Below are positions 7,888 through 16,253 of a stretch of 35,669 nucleotides of DNA, piece after piece (positions within the stretch are counted from its first letter, which is position 1; each line of letters opens with the position of its first letter). This DNA comes from Desulfosporosinus sp. (GTDB lineage Bacteria; Bacillota; Desulfitobacteriia; Desulfitobacteriales; Desulfitobacteriaceae): contig JARLHU010000178.1 of NCBI GenBank assembly GCA_031292095.1, forward strand, positions 1-35,669, read 5' to 3'. The notes under the pieces were generated by a model. The model ran no database searches and was not told the origin of the DNA. It worked only from the letters and a program-made list of their open reading frames with translations. A program made the translations under genes and the position numbers.

Positions 7888-8028
7888 TCATTTCGAAGCT
7901 CCGTCTTTACATTTATTTTTAGATTCATTGGCGTGTTGCTTAACTTTCTTTATGTGATACCAAGTAGATGCAAATAACACTAATGTAAAAAAGGCAATGC
8001 CGGTGCCTCGATCTGTGAATATTTCCAA
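7888..8028 (-). CDS. 46-residue single-span membrane protein, holin-like
   Basis: Begins at TTG 8028 behind an AGGGG ribosome binding site eight bases ahead. The protein reads MEIFTDRGTGIAFFTLVLFA, then STWYHIKKVKQHANESKNKC and KDGASK. It has one hydrophobic segment (about residues 10-23) and a basic C-terminal tail. Size and layout match BhlA/UviB-type holin-like peptides, and the endolysin gene follows on the same strand. The family call is by layout only. No signal peptide cleavage site is evident. Confidence 0.65.
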   Translation of the reverse strand: MEIFTDRGTGIAFFTLVLFASTWYHIKKVKQHANESKNKCKDGASK

Positions 8029-8536
8029 TACTTAGTCCCCTCTCGTATCACTTATACCGATATCATAAATTTTCTCTTGGGAACAACTTGGGATAATTAG
8101 GATACGTAATATTATCGGATGTAATGGCTAAACTAATGGGATTATGACTCGACGTGTCTGAACCACTATACTCTAAGATTCTTTAAATCTCCTTAAAAAG
8201 TCTTCAGTATCAAACATAAAAGATTAAACACTCTTTCAAAGCCACCGAGTGTTTAAACTTGAGTGAACACGTCACCACGCACCTGATCAGCAATTAGATT
8301 TTGTTTCTTAAGGATAATCTAAGGTTTGGCTTATATAATTAAAATCAAAAGTTATACGGGGAATATCACTAAGTAATGGCGCACGGTCGACTTCAGAGGG
8401 CTTTTTCGACCCAGGCCTATAACAATTCCGCAAAGTTTAGAATTGCAATAATTCTGGGCCATGTTAAAATGGAAATATGACAACTCGCAGATATTGAGTT
8501 TAATTTTAATATTTTGAATGTAAGGTAGAATTAAGC
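8029..8536. other. Intergenic stretch before the glycan cluster
   Basis: No gene seen. TTAAACACTC...GAGTGTTTAA (8224-8256) makes a ten-base-pair hairpin that may be a terminator. The last 100 bases are AT-rich and should hold the promoter of glf. Confidence 0.4.
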
Positions 8537-9703
8537 ATGAAAAAAAGTAAAATGTATGATTGTCTTGTCGTCGGCTGCGGTATGGCAGGTACGATTATAG
8601 CGCGTGAACTGGCGGAACGGACAGGTAAAAAAGTACTGATCCTTGAGAGGCGTGACCATATAGGCGGGAACGCTTATGATTTTATGAGCGAGAACGGAAT
8701 TTTCGTACATCGTTTTGGTCCTCATATCTTTCATACGGACAGCAAAAGGGTATTCGATTATCTCTCCCGGTTCACACAGTGGCGGAATTACTCCCATGAG
8801 GTAGTGGGCGATATCCACGGAAAGCTTTTGCCCATTCCTTTTAATCTCAATTCACTACATATGGCCTTTGAGCCTTGCAAAGCAGCGCGAATAGAACAAA
8901 AGTTGATCGACATCTATGGCTTCGGAAGCAAGGTACCCATATTGGATCTGCGCCGACAACCCGATGCAGAACTCGCAGAAATCGCAGATTTCATATATGA
9001 CAAGATATTTCTATATTACACGCAAAAGCAATGGGGTCTGGCTCCCGACAAAATCGATACTTTGGTTACCGCACGTGTCCCAGTCTTTATCTCCTATGAT
9101 AACCGCTACTTTCAGGACACTTATCAGGGTATCCCTGCCGTGAGCTACACTTCACTCTTTGAGCACATGTTAAATCATCCCAATATAGAGCTCCAGCTTA
9201 ATTCCGACGCACGCAGGCGACTCCGGCTGGAATCCGGAGAAATGTTTTTTGACGGTTGTCCGTTCAACGGCACTATAATATACACAGGACCGACAGACGA
9301 ACTGTTTGACCTCCGTTACGGACGTCTGCCCTACAGGACCTTGGATTTTGTCTTTGAAACACACAATACCACATGGTACCAGTCCAAAGGGACGGTGAAC
9401 TATCCTGTTGACCGCGAATATACCCGTATAACCGAATTCAAACACCTCACTGGACAAACTCTGGACGGACGAACGACCATAGTTAAAGAATATCCCCGGG
9501 CCTATACGGGCGCCGACAGCGAGACTCCCTATTACCCGATCCAGAACCCGGAAAATCTCACCCTTTATGAGCGATACCGGAAGCTTACCGACGAATTTTC
9601 ACAATTTTATTTGCTTGGCAGGCTTGCGGAGTACAAGTACTACAACATGGATACCATCGTTAAAAAGGCCTTGGAGCTTGCGGACACACTATTTAAACAA
9701 TGA
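8537..9703 (+). CDS. glf: UDP-galactopyranose mutase
   Basis: 388 residues. The N-terminal FAD-binding motif VVGCGMAGTIIARELAERTG is followed by ERRDHIGGNAYD and RFGPHIFHTD, all hallmarks of UDP-galactopyranose mutase (EC 5.4.99.9). Further conserved blocks are YTQKQWGLAPDKID, RVPVFISYDNRYFQDTYQGI and the C-terminal LLGRLAEYKYYNMDTIVKKA. The enzyme converts UDP-galactopyranose to UDP-galactofuranose, the donor for galactofuranose in surface glycans, using reduced FAD. ATG 8537 is preceded by GTAAGGTAGAATT, a weak site. It opens a four-gene plus-strand cluster whose base composition looks more GC-rich than the flanking genes, which suggests acquisition by transfer. Confidence 0.95.
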   Translation: MKKSKMYDCLVVGCGMAGTIIARELAERTGKKVLILERRDHIGGNAYDFMSENGIFVHRFGPHIFHTDSKRVFDYLSRFTQWRNYSHEVVGDIHGKLLPIPFNLNSLHMAFEPCKAARIEQKLIDIYGFGSKVPILDLRRQPDAELAEIADFIYDKIFLYYTQKQWGLAPDKIDTLVTARVPVFISYDNRYFQDTYQGIPAVSYTSLFEHMLNHPNIELQLNSDARRRLRLESGEMFFDGCPFNGTIIYTGPTDELFDLRYGRLPYRTLDFVFETHNTTWYQSKGTVNYPVDREYTRITEFKHLTGQTLDGRTTIVKEYPRAYTGADSETPYYPIQNPENLTLYERYRKLTDEFSQFYLLGRLAEYKYYNMDTIVKKALELADTLFKQ

Positions 9704-9760
9704 GTTTAGTGTTCATATTTCATTTTCATGCCCGCGAATAACGGCAGAACGGAGTGCAGA

Positions 9761-10780
9761 TTGAAAATAATCACATTTACCATACCATGCTACAATTCAG
9801 CGGCTTATATGGAACGCTGCATCGATACTCTTCTTCCGTGTGGAAATGATGTGGAAGTTATTATTGTAAATGACGGTTCTACCGACGACACTGGAAAAAT
9901 TGCAGATAAATATGCCGCACAATACCCTGAGATAGTACGGGTGATCCATCAAGAAAACGGCGGCCATGGCGAAGCGGTCAATGCCGGCATAAAAAATGCT
10001 TCCGGTCTGTATTTTAAAGTTGTAGATTCAGACGACTGGCTCGATGACCAGGGTATCGTTGAGGTCCTGCAAACCCTTAAATCGTTGATGGATGACAATT
10101 CTGCCCCTGATATGATGATCTGCAACTATATCTATGAAAAGCTACAGGAAGGGACCAGGCATGTAATTAATTACAACAATGTCTTTCCCCACAATCAGAT
10201 GTTCGGTTGGGATGACATCAGGAGGTTTCCTCCATTTAAATATCTTCTTATGCACTCGTTGATTTACAGAACACAGCTGCTGCACGAATGCGAGCTTAAA
10301 TTGCCCAAGCACACTTTTTATGTAGACAGCATTTATGCTTACCAACCACTGCCTTCTGTGAAAACTATTTATTATCTAGATGTAGACCTTTACCATTATT
10401 TTATCGGACGGGAAGATCAATCTGTCAATGAAAGCGTAATGCTAAAAAGAATCGATCAGCAACTCCTGGTAACTCGCATCATGATAGGATGTCACAGCCT
10501 CCCCGGGAGCATATCCAGCAAAAAGTTGTCCCGCTATATGCTTAGCTATTTAGCTATGATGTTGACAATTTGTACCGTATTTTTGAGAATTTCCGGCACA
10601 AGGGAAGACCAAACGAAGGAAAAAGAGCTTTGGTCCTTCCTTACAAGTTGCGACAACGCACTATATCAGCATGTAAGCAGCAAGTTTTGGAGAATGGTCG
10701 CTAACCTGCCCGGAAGTTCCGGCAACAGAATTACTGTGGGAATATATAAGATAGCGCGCAAAGTCTATAAATTTAATTAA
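9761..10780 (+). CDS. Glycosyltransferase family 2, first of two paralogues
   Basis: 339 residues from TTG 9761, chosen because GGAG lies six bases ahead and because it matches the N-terminus and length (338) of the paralogue at 11851. An upstream ATG (9728) would add an unconserved 11-residue tail. The GT-A fold motifs are FTIPCYNSAAYMERCIDTLL, VIIVNDGSTDDTGKIADKYA, ENGGHGEAVNAGIKNASGLY and the metal/nucleotide-binding VDSDDWLD. The C-terminal half (HTFYVDSIYAYQPLPSVKTI, YLDVDLYHYFIGREDQSVNE) is shared with the paralogue. It probably adds a sugar, perhaps galactofuranose given glf next door, to a lipid-linked or surface glycan at the inner membrane face. Confidence 0.9.
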   Translation: MKIITFTIPCYNSAAYMERCIDTLLPCGNDVEVIIVNDGSTDDTGKIADKYAAQYPEIVRVIHQENGGHGEAVNAGIKNASGLYFKVVDSDDWLDDQGIVEVLQTLKSLMDDNSAPDMMICNYIYEKLQEGTRHVINYNNVFPHNQMFGWDDIRRFPPFKYLLMHSLIYRTQLLHECELKLPKHTFYVDSIYAYQPLPSVKTIYYLDVDLYHYFIGREDQSVNESVMLKRIDQQLLVTRIMIGCHSLPGSISSKKLSRYMLSYLAMMLTICTVFLRISGTREDQTKEKELWSFLTSCDNALYQHVSSKFWRMVANLPGSSGNRITVGIYKIARKVYKFN

Positions 10781-10836
10781 GACACATTCAAAATAATACA
10801 AGTCAAAGATGCCTTGGATATTTTGTGTCATATGCC
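10781..10836. repeat. Short (56-bp) derivative of the palindromic repeat element
   Basis: GACACATTCAAAATAATACA at the left and TTTTGTGTCATATGCC at the right match the two ends of the full element at 22700-22857, with the centre missing. It is flanked by TTAA and TAA, as are the other copies. It lies between two genes of the glycan cluster. Confidence 0.6.
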
Positions 10837-10889
10837 TAACGCGTAAAAAAACAGGATCTACAGAATCTTTGGACCAAGGGAGCAAATGA

Positions 10890-11837
10890 ATGCCCACTAA
10901 AACAAAACTAAAGCTGTTTATTGGAATAATCATCACCGCGGCCACTGTTTATTACTCGATTGGGGCGCTCCAAAGCCTGCAGGTGAGCGTGCTTTTCAAT
11001 GCGGACATCAATTGGGGCCTTGCGCTGGTTTCAGTCGCTATCTTTGCGTATGCCAACTATATCCGCGGACTTGCCTATTCACGGGGTATTGATCGGGACA
11101 TGGACAGAATGACAGCTCTTCAAATCGTGGGTATAGGGCATGCTGCTAACATGGTTCTGCCGTTCCATGTCGGAGAGGGTCTGCGGGCGGCCTTTTTCCC
11201 TAGAGGATACAGTGCTATCAAGAGAACAAATCTCTTGATTATTCCTGCCTTCGCAGATTTTGCTGCAATTATGATTCTTTCAATCTGCGCAGTTCCATTT
11301 GCCGGATTTAAGGACCAAAATTTGTTAAAGGCACTGTGGATTCTTACCTTCCTCTGTATTGCGGCGCTTATAGTGTTTATGATTCTCATCTTTTTTCGTT
11401 CGCCGCTTCGCAGCTATCTCCATGAATATTTGAATGTTGACACCGTGAAAATGATGAATTGGGTGCTCCTGTCATGGATTATCCTGCTCGTGTCGACATG
11501 GATTGGACTTGTGGCCTTCGGCTTCCCATGGGTGGTGTCCATTCGCCTGTCACTTGCCGTATTTGCCGCCACCAATATCATTAATTTTATACCCGCCACG
11601 CCAGGCGCCATCGGGCTTTTTGAATACGGAACAATCCTGGGCCTTGGGGGTCTGGGAATTGATCCAACCACAGCGCTGTCAGCGAGCTTGCTTTTGCACC
11701 TGATACAATATGCTGCCCTCCTGCCCCTTGGCGGTTACCTCTACATTAAATCCCTTCACGGACAATACGGCGAAGCGCTCAGCAAAATGTGGTGCACGAA
11801 GGACAAAAAATCGATGAAGCTAAAACGGACAAAATGA
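10890..11837 (+). CDS. Flippase-like membrane protein (LPG_synthase_TM / UPF0104 family)
   Basis: 315 residues with about seven or eight hydrophobic segments. Conserved family blocks are VSVAIFAYANYIRGLAYSRG, GIGHAANMVLPFHVGEGLRA, TNLLIIPAFADFAAIMILSI and FAATNIINFIPATPGAIGLF followed by EYGTILGLGGLGID. This is the membrane domain found in lysylphosphatidylglycerol synthases and in many stand-alone proteins next to glycosyltransferases, where a role in moving lipid-linked sugars or supplying lipid substrates is assumed. GGGAG lies a few bases ahead of ATG 10890. It sits between the two GT2 genes and 13 bp before the second, so it very likely serves the same glycan pathway. Confidence 0.85.
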   Translation: MPTKTKLKLFIGIIITAATVYYSIGALQSLQVSVLFNADINWGLALVSVAIFAYANYIRGLAYSRGIDRDMDRMTALQIVGIGHAANMVLPFHVGEGLRAAFFPRGYSAIKRTNLLIIPAFADFAAIMILSICAVPFAGFKDQNLLKALWILTFLCIAALIVFMILIFFRSPLRSYLHEYLNVDTVKMMNWVLLSWIILLVSTWIGLVAFGFPWVVSIRLSLAVFAATNIINFIPATPGAIGLFEYGTILGLGGLGIDPTTALSASLLLHLIQYAALLPLGGYLYIKSLHGQYGEALSKMWCTKDKKSMKLKRTK

Positions 11838-11850
11838 AGATAATCTGGAG

Positions 11851-12867
11851 ATGAAAACTATCAAACTTTTATCAATTGTCGTACCGTCCTATAATTCGCA
11901 GGATTATCTTCGCCACTGCCTGGACACCGTAGTGCTGGGCGGACAAGAGGTAGAGGTTATTGTCGTGGATGATGGTTCCACTGACAGCACTGCAGAGATC
12001 GCCCGCGAATACTGCAGTCGCTTTCCCGGAATTGTCCGTCTTGAGCAGAAAGAAAACGGTGGCCATGGCTCAGCCGTCAACCGCGGCCTGGAGGTGGCCA
12101 CAGGTACTTATTTCAAGGTTGTCGATAGCGACGACTGGCTGGATACTACGGACTACAAGTCAGTGCTTTCCTTGCTGCGCAGCATTGGCGCCGTAGACCT
12201 GCTGATCACGAACTATGTCTACGAATATTCCTATACCGGTAAGCGTAAAGTCATGCGCTACAGTAATGTTTTTCCGCAGGGTAAGGTTATTACATGGGAC
12301 AGCATGCATGGTTTTCGTTTCGACCAGCTGATGCTCATGCACTCCCTGTTTTACCGGACGGAATTGCTGCGAGAGTGCGGTCTCAAGCTACCGGAACACA
12401 CATTTTATGTGGACAACCTTGTCGCTTATCTACCTCTGCCCTATGTGAAAAGCTTAGTTTATCTAGACTGTTCTCCGTATCACTATTTAATTGGCCGGCC
12501 TGGTCAATCCGTCAACACAGAGGTTATGATCAAACAGATTGACCAGCAGCTTAAAGTGACACGCCTGATGATTGAGGCGTATGATCTCTTCAAGGACATT
12601 GAATGTGAGAAGCTTAGACGCTACATGCTTTTCTATCTTTCAATGATGGTAGCTATCACCGTTACTCATATCTATATCGCAGAGGACAAAGGGCTTAGCT
12701 ACAAAGCAGATGAGCTTTGGGCCTTTATAAGGCAAAGGGATGAAACGTTGTATGCTACACTGCGCCGGAACTTTGTCAATACATGCATAAATTTCGGGCG
12801 GAAAATCAGCCCACGCCTTATCTCGCAAGGCCTTAATCTTATTAAACACATCTATAAATTCAGTTAA
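11851..12867 (+). CDS. Glycosyltransferase family 2, second paralogue
   Basis: 338 residues. GT-A motifs are LSIVVPSYNSQDYLRHCLDT, VIVVDDGSTDSTAEIAREYC, ENGGHGSAVNRGLEVATGTY and VDSDDWLD. It aligns with the other GT2 protein along its whole length, including HTFYVDNLVAYLPLPYVKSL and HYLIGRPGQSVNTEVMIKQI, so the two arose by duplication and then diverged. CTGGAG lies just upstream of ATG 11851. A fused or paired activity adding alternating sugars with the glf product is possible, but the acceptor is unknown. It ends the plus-strand cluster; the queC gene converges on it. Confidence 0.9.
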   Translation: MKTIKLLSIVVPSYNSQDYLRHCLDTVVLGGQEVEVIVVDDGSTDSTAEIAREYCSRFPGIVRLEQKENGGHGSAVNRGLEVATGTYFKVVDSDDWLDTTDYKSVLSLLRSIGAVDLLITNYVYEYSYTGKRKVMRYSNVFPQGKVITWDSMHGFRFDQLMLMHSLFYRTELLRECGLKLPEHTFYVDNLVAYLPLPYVKSLVYLDCSPYHYLIGRPGQSVNTEVMIKQIDQQLKVTRLMIEAYDLFKDIECEKLRRYMLFYLSMMVAITVTHIYIAEDKGLSYKADELWAFIRQRDETLYATLRRNFVNTCINFGRKISPRLISQGLNLIKHIYKFS

Positions 12868-12874
12868 AAAAACT

Positions 12875-12903
12875 GCCTCCTCGTCCTAATTTGGCGAGGA
12901 GGC
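12875..12903 (-). terminator. Terminator between the convergent GT2 and queC genes
   Basis: GCCTCCTCG-N11-CGAGGAGGC. On the minus strand the stem is followed by AGTTTTTTT, so it is a good terminator for queC. On the plus strand the T run is poor. Confidence 0.8.
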
Positions 12904-12938
12904 GTTACTATTTCCCTGTGAAGAATAATGATCGTGGC

Positions 12939-13598
12939 CTATCGAGTAGCCTCTTTCTTTTCTAAATACTTTTTGAGCCCGGCATTGCGAAGCTTACAAG
13001 CCGGACATTCCTTACACCCCATACCCATAATGCCGTTATAACATGTTAATGTATTATTTTGCACGTACTCCAATCTGCCTAATTGATCCGCCAATTCCCA
13101 AGTAGCGGCCTTATCGATCCACATCAACGGAGTATCTATGACAAAAGTATAATCCATGGCTAAATCTAAAGTAACATTCAGGGATTTTATGAATACATCG
13201 CGGCAATCCGGGTAGCCGCTAAAGTCTGTTTCACAAACACCGGTAACAATATGATTCATTCCTTTTTGTTTCGCCACAACAGCAGCAAAGGACAGAAATA
13301 GTAAGTTGCGACCATCAACGAATGTGGTGGGCAATTGTCCGCTTTCACCGGCTTTTATTTCAATATCATTTCTTGTTAATGCATTAGGAGCCAATTGGTT
13401 TAGCAGACTCATATCTATAACCGAATGAGGTATATCGAACTCCTCGGCAATATTAATCGCACAATCAATCTCCGCCTTATGCCTTTGGTTATAGTTGAAC
13501 GTAATTGCTTCTACATGTTCAAAGTTTTTCATTGCCCAAAACAGGCATGTCGTACTATCTTGTCCGCCACTAAATACGACCAATGCTGATTGATTCAA
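12939..13598 (-). CDS. queC: 7-cyano-7-deazaguanine synthase
   Basis: 219 residues from TTG 13598, which has AAGGAGG nine bases ahead; a longer reading to 13640 would include that site. Motifs: the ATP-pyrophosphatase loop [47 protein letters not shown] and the C-terminal zinc site [19 protein letters not shown] (Cx8Cx2Cx2C). The enzyme converts 7-carboxy-7-deazaguanine to preQ0 in queuosine synthesis (EC 6.3.4.20). The usual partners queD, queE and queF are not in the window. A -10 box TATAAT (13653-13648) lies about 50 bp upstream. I looked for a preQ1 riboswitch in the leader and did not find one. Confidence 0.93.
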   Translation of the reverse strand: MNQSALVVFSGGQDSTTCLFWAMKNFEHVEAITFNYNQRHKAEIDCAINIAEEFDIPHSVIDMSLLNQLAPNALTRNDIEIKAGESGQLPTTFVDGRNLLFLSFAAVVAKQKGMNHIVTGVCETDFSGYPDCRDVFIKSLNVTLDLAMDYTFVIDTPLMWIDKAATWELADQLGRLEYVQNNTLTCYNGIMGMGCKECPACKLRNAGLKKYLEKKEATR

Positions 13599-13730
13599 TC
13601 TATTTTCCCTCCTTGTAAGATACGAGTGTAACGTCCGCAAGCATATAATTATATCACATCATTGTCGTGCATACAGCATTAATCATTTTCAATGTTATAC
13701 CAGTTCATCGTTGGCTATCCTCTTGACCCT

Positions 13731-14306
13731 TCATCCGTGCAGAGAATCCCTACGAGAGGAAGGTATCGCCTGCCAAATTAGATGCGTAATATCTGCGGCA
13801 AGTTTCATCACCGTATTAAGGCGGGTGCATTGCAAAATCTGAAGCTCTAAAAAGCCTCCCATATTAACAATTCCCATGATGGATATATTACCTACAGGGG
13901 GTAAATCCTTATGTACTCCTGCACCCGGTCTTAAAGGAAAATTTGCTAATGTGATTGTCCCGATATCCTCAAGTCGCCCTAAACAGGCATCAATCGCAAG
14001 GACTAGGTCTTGATCATGAATGATCGATACCTTTTGGAGTTCTTGAATTAGGTTTAGTGCATGCAGCGGTTCATCGATCGTCCCCAAAACTGAATAACCC
14101 AACCGCTTCAAATTCGTTCCAACTAAGGGTCCCAAACAATCACCTGTTGCTCGGTCAGTTCCTATACAGATAAAGTGAACCTTTTTCATGTACGTTAACT
14201 CTTTCAAAATAGAGACGAAGGTTTGTCTATCCCTGAAATCATATGTGAAGGAATTAATTGAGGCTAGGATGCGTCTTGAATTCTCTAAAATAATTCTCAC
14301 CCCCAT
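13731..14306 (-). CDS. yyaC: Spore protease YyaC family (DUF1256)
   Basis: 191 residues from ATG 14306, which gives the usual family length; the frame is open to 14399 but the extra residues look non-coding. Signature blocks are VHFICIGTDRATGDCLGPLV, ALNLIQELQKVS, LVLAIDACLGRLEDIGTITL, PLRPGAGVHKDLPPVGNISI and MGIVNMGGFLELQILQCTRL. The fold is that of hydrogenase-maturation and germination proteases, and the family is restricted to endospore formers. The substrate is not established. No clear ribosome binding site is seen at this start, so the N-terminus is uncertain. Confidence 0.85.
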   Translation of the reverse strand: MGVRIILENSRRILASINSFTYDFRDRQTFVSILKELTYMKKVHFICIGTDRATGDCLGPLVGTNLKRLGYSVLGTIDEPLHALNLIQELQKVSIIHDQDLVLAIDACLGRLEDIGTITLANFPLRPGAGVHKDLPPVGNISIMGIVNMGGFLELQILQCTRLNTVMKLAADITHLIWQAIPSSRRDSLHG

Positions 14307-14475
14307 CAAAGGTGTGCCATGTTCACCATTCGCTAACACAGCTCTTGGTGTCAGAGGATCCGTTGCGAATAACCGTGCCCATATGCATAGCATGAACATC
14401 TAATCTTATGCTTGTTAGTCATTTATATGATATTGATATATCTCATAAAATAGTCATTTGTGCCGTTATCTGCGC

Positions 14476-14595
14476 TCATTTAGTTGAGGCAATAATACGA
14501 GGGATGTGATCCATAGTCACATCCCTCAATGTCCAAAGTTGCCTCTGAAGCAGATCTTCTGGATCCTTGCCTTCATAGACCCAATCCAGTTCCAT
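14476..14595 (-). CDS. Possible 39-residue protein downstream of the Ser/Thr kinase
   Basis: Starts at ATG 14595, six bases after the kinase stop, and reads MELDWVYEGKDPEDLLQRQL then WTLRDVTMDHIPRIIASTK. The composition looks protein-like, but the ribosome binding site (AGAG) is weak and an 11-bp hairpin (14499-14527) lies inside it. It could be a small gene, a degraded tail of a larger gene, or chance. I do not recognise it. Confidence 0.35.
   Translation of the reverse strand: MELDWVYEGKDPEDLLQRQLWTLRDVTMDHIPRIIASTK
14499..14527. terminator. Hairpin after the Ser/Thr kinase gene
   Basis: GAGGGATGTGA-tccatag-TCACATCCCTC, a perfect 11-bp stem. There is no strong T run after it on the minus strand (it is followed by CGTATTATT), so termination is plausible but not certain. 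Confidence 0.5.
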
Positions 14596-14600
14596 CGTCT

Positions 14601-16184
14601 CTAGTTAGGATTATTTATATTTACATATAAAGATATATTTTTATTCGCAGTAGAGTTTAAGACTGTTTTCAATATATAAGGACTTCCTTCAAAATGAAAG
14701 TCATTAAAGTATAGCTTTAATTCTTGTTTGCTTGAACTTTGAGAAATTGAAAGCAGACTACTTGAATTTGGATTATAGCCTTTTGCAGATTGATTTTCAC
14801 CATTTACTAAATAGGTTTGACTTAGGTCTAATTTTAAAGCAGCATTAGCTGTATTTTGAATACTTAAAGTAACTATAACCTCATTATCAATAACCTCAAT
14901 GTCAGTTAATGAAATAGATAGTTTTGAATTAGAAATTGATGCAGCAGGATTTAAAACAAATGATTTTACATCTTTATTTTTATCTTTACCCTTACCTTTT
15001 CCAGGACCTGGGGCTGGGCCTGAATTTAATATAACAGGATTTCGGATGTCTAAAACCCCATTCACACTAGTATCCTTTTCCACAACTTCCTTCGTAGGTT
15101 GTACCTTCGGCTCAGTTACCTCAGCTGTTTTAGGAGTAGCCTTACTCATGAGAAAGAAAAAGAAAATCAAAGCTATTATACAAGCAAGCACTGCTATTAT
15201 AATTAATTTGGTTCTTTTCGTAGGGGTTTTAGCCGCTACAAAGACTCTTTTTGGGGTAACCTTACCAACCGATTCACGGGAATTCATCAATATTGTATTT
15301 TCGCATTCTCCATCAGCTATAATCGGCATTTTAGCCGCTACAAAACCTCTTTCTATGGTAGCCTCAGCAGCAGATTCATAAGAATTCCTAAACACCGTTT
15401 TTTCTCCATCAGCTATAATAGCATTAAGATCAGACAGCATCAGTTTTACATCACTATAGCGACTTTCAGGCTCTATAGCTGAAGCCTTTTGAATAACTTT
15501 AACTAAACTTTTAGTTAAATGCTCAGGGTAATTTTTCTCATCTATAAGCTCAGTGGGAAGGCTTATAGATTTTCCGGTAAGCATAAAGAACATAGTGGCA
15601 CCAAGAGAATAAATATCCGTCTGAATATTAGATTGAATATTCACAAGCTGTTCTGGTGCTATGTATCCCTTTGAACCTAAAATGGTAGTATCGCCAACTT
15701 GGCTTTCCTTATAGATGCGTGCTATACCGAAGTCGATAAGCACTACCTTATTATTAGGCTTTATCATTATATTAGAAGGCTTTAAATCCCTATATACAAT
15801 GGGTGGATTGAAGCTGTGAAGGTAATCTAATATGCTGCACAGCTGCAGTGATATGTCCTCCACCAATTCTGAAGACAGCGGACCTATAGCGTTTACCTGG
15901 TCCTTCAAGGTCTTTCCTTCAATGTAATCCTCCACAATGTATAAATTATCGTCTTCATAAAAGATATCAACAATTCGTACAATACCAATGTGGCTTAAAT
16001 TCTTTAACATATTAGGCTCAGCAAGAAAATCTATTTGGTTTTTCCACTTGCTATTTACTTCCTTGACTGCCCAAAAATTTCCTAACCTGCTATTCTTGCA
16101 GAGGTACACTGTTCCCATACCGCCTTGTCCTAAAACCTTTATTACTTCGTATTTTATATCTAATATTTGACCTGGATTTAACAT
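14601..16184 (-). CDS. Membrane Ser/Thr protein kinase (PknB-like)
   Basis: 527 residues behind GGAGGTGAG. Kinase domain at about 12-255: glycine loop VLGQGGMGTVYL (18-28), ATP lysine in WAVKEV (38-43), catalytic VYRDLKPSNIMI (130-141, with Tyr in place of the usual His of HRD), DFG in LIDFGIA (149-155) and GSKGYIAPEQL (170-180). A linker follows with an internal duplication (IIADGE...FVAAKMP at 256-287 and IIADGE...FVAAKTP at 288-320), then one membrane span (about 327-346). The outer part begins with a Gly/Pro/Lys-rich stretch (GPAPGPGKGKGKDKNKD) and ends in a beta-rich domain of about 115 residues instead of PASTA repeats. It probably senses an extracellular signal. No partner phosphatase gene is adjacent. 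Confidence 0.93.
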   Translation of the reverse strand: MLNPGQILDIKYEVIKVLGQGGMGTVYLCKNSRLGNFWAVKEVNSKWKNQIDFLAEPNMLKNLSHIGIVRIVDIFYEDDNLYIVEDYIEGKTLKDQVNAIGPLSSELVEDISLQLCSILDYLHSFNPPIVYRDLKPSNIMIKPNNKVVLIDFGIARIYKESQVGDTTILGSKGYIAPEQLVNIQSNIQTDIYSLGATMFFMLTGKSISLPTELIDEKNYPEHLTKSLVKVIQKASAIEPESRYSDVKLMLSDLNAIIADGEKTVFRNSYESAAEATIERGFVAAKMPIIADGECENTILMNSRESVGKVTPKRVFVAAKTPTKRTKLIIIAVLACIIALIFFFFLMSKATPKTAEVTEPKVQPTKEVVEKDTSVNGVLDIRNPVILNSGPAPGPGKGKGKDKNKDVKSFVLNPAASISNSKLSISLTDIEVIDNEVIVTLSIQNTANAALKLDLSQTYLVNGENQSAKGYNPNSSSLLSISQSSSKQELKLYFNDFHFEGSPYILKTVLNSTANKNISLYVNINNPN

Positions 16185-16253
16185 ATCTCACCTCCATGTC
16201 CTAACTCATAGATAATTTTTTAGCAACATCCGCTAGACTATTTCGATTAGGTA

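Noticed and set aside
6893-8028. Complete prophage
   Set aside because: Only a holin-like and endolysin pair is present; no structural, packaging or integrase genes flank it.
13600-13730. PreQ1 riboswitch before queC
   Set aside because: I looked for the short aptamer stem and A-rich tail in the leader and found neither.
14899-15381. 160-codon open frame on the plus strand
   Set aside because: It is antisense to the Ser/Thr kinase gene, has no ribosome binding site and no family match; shadow of the real gene.
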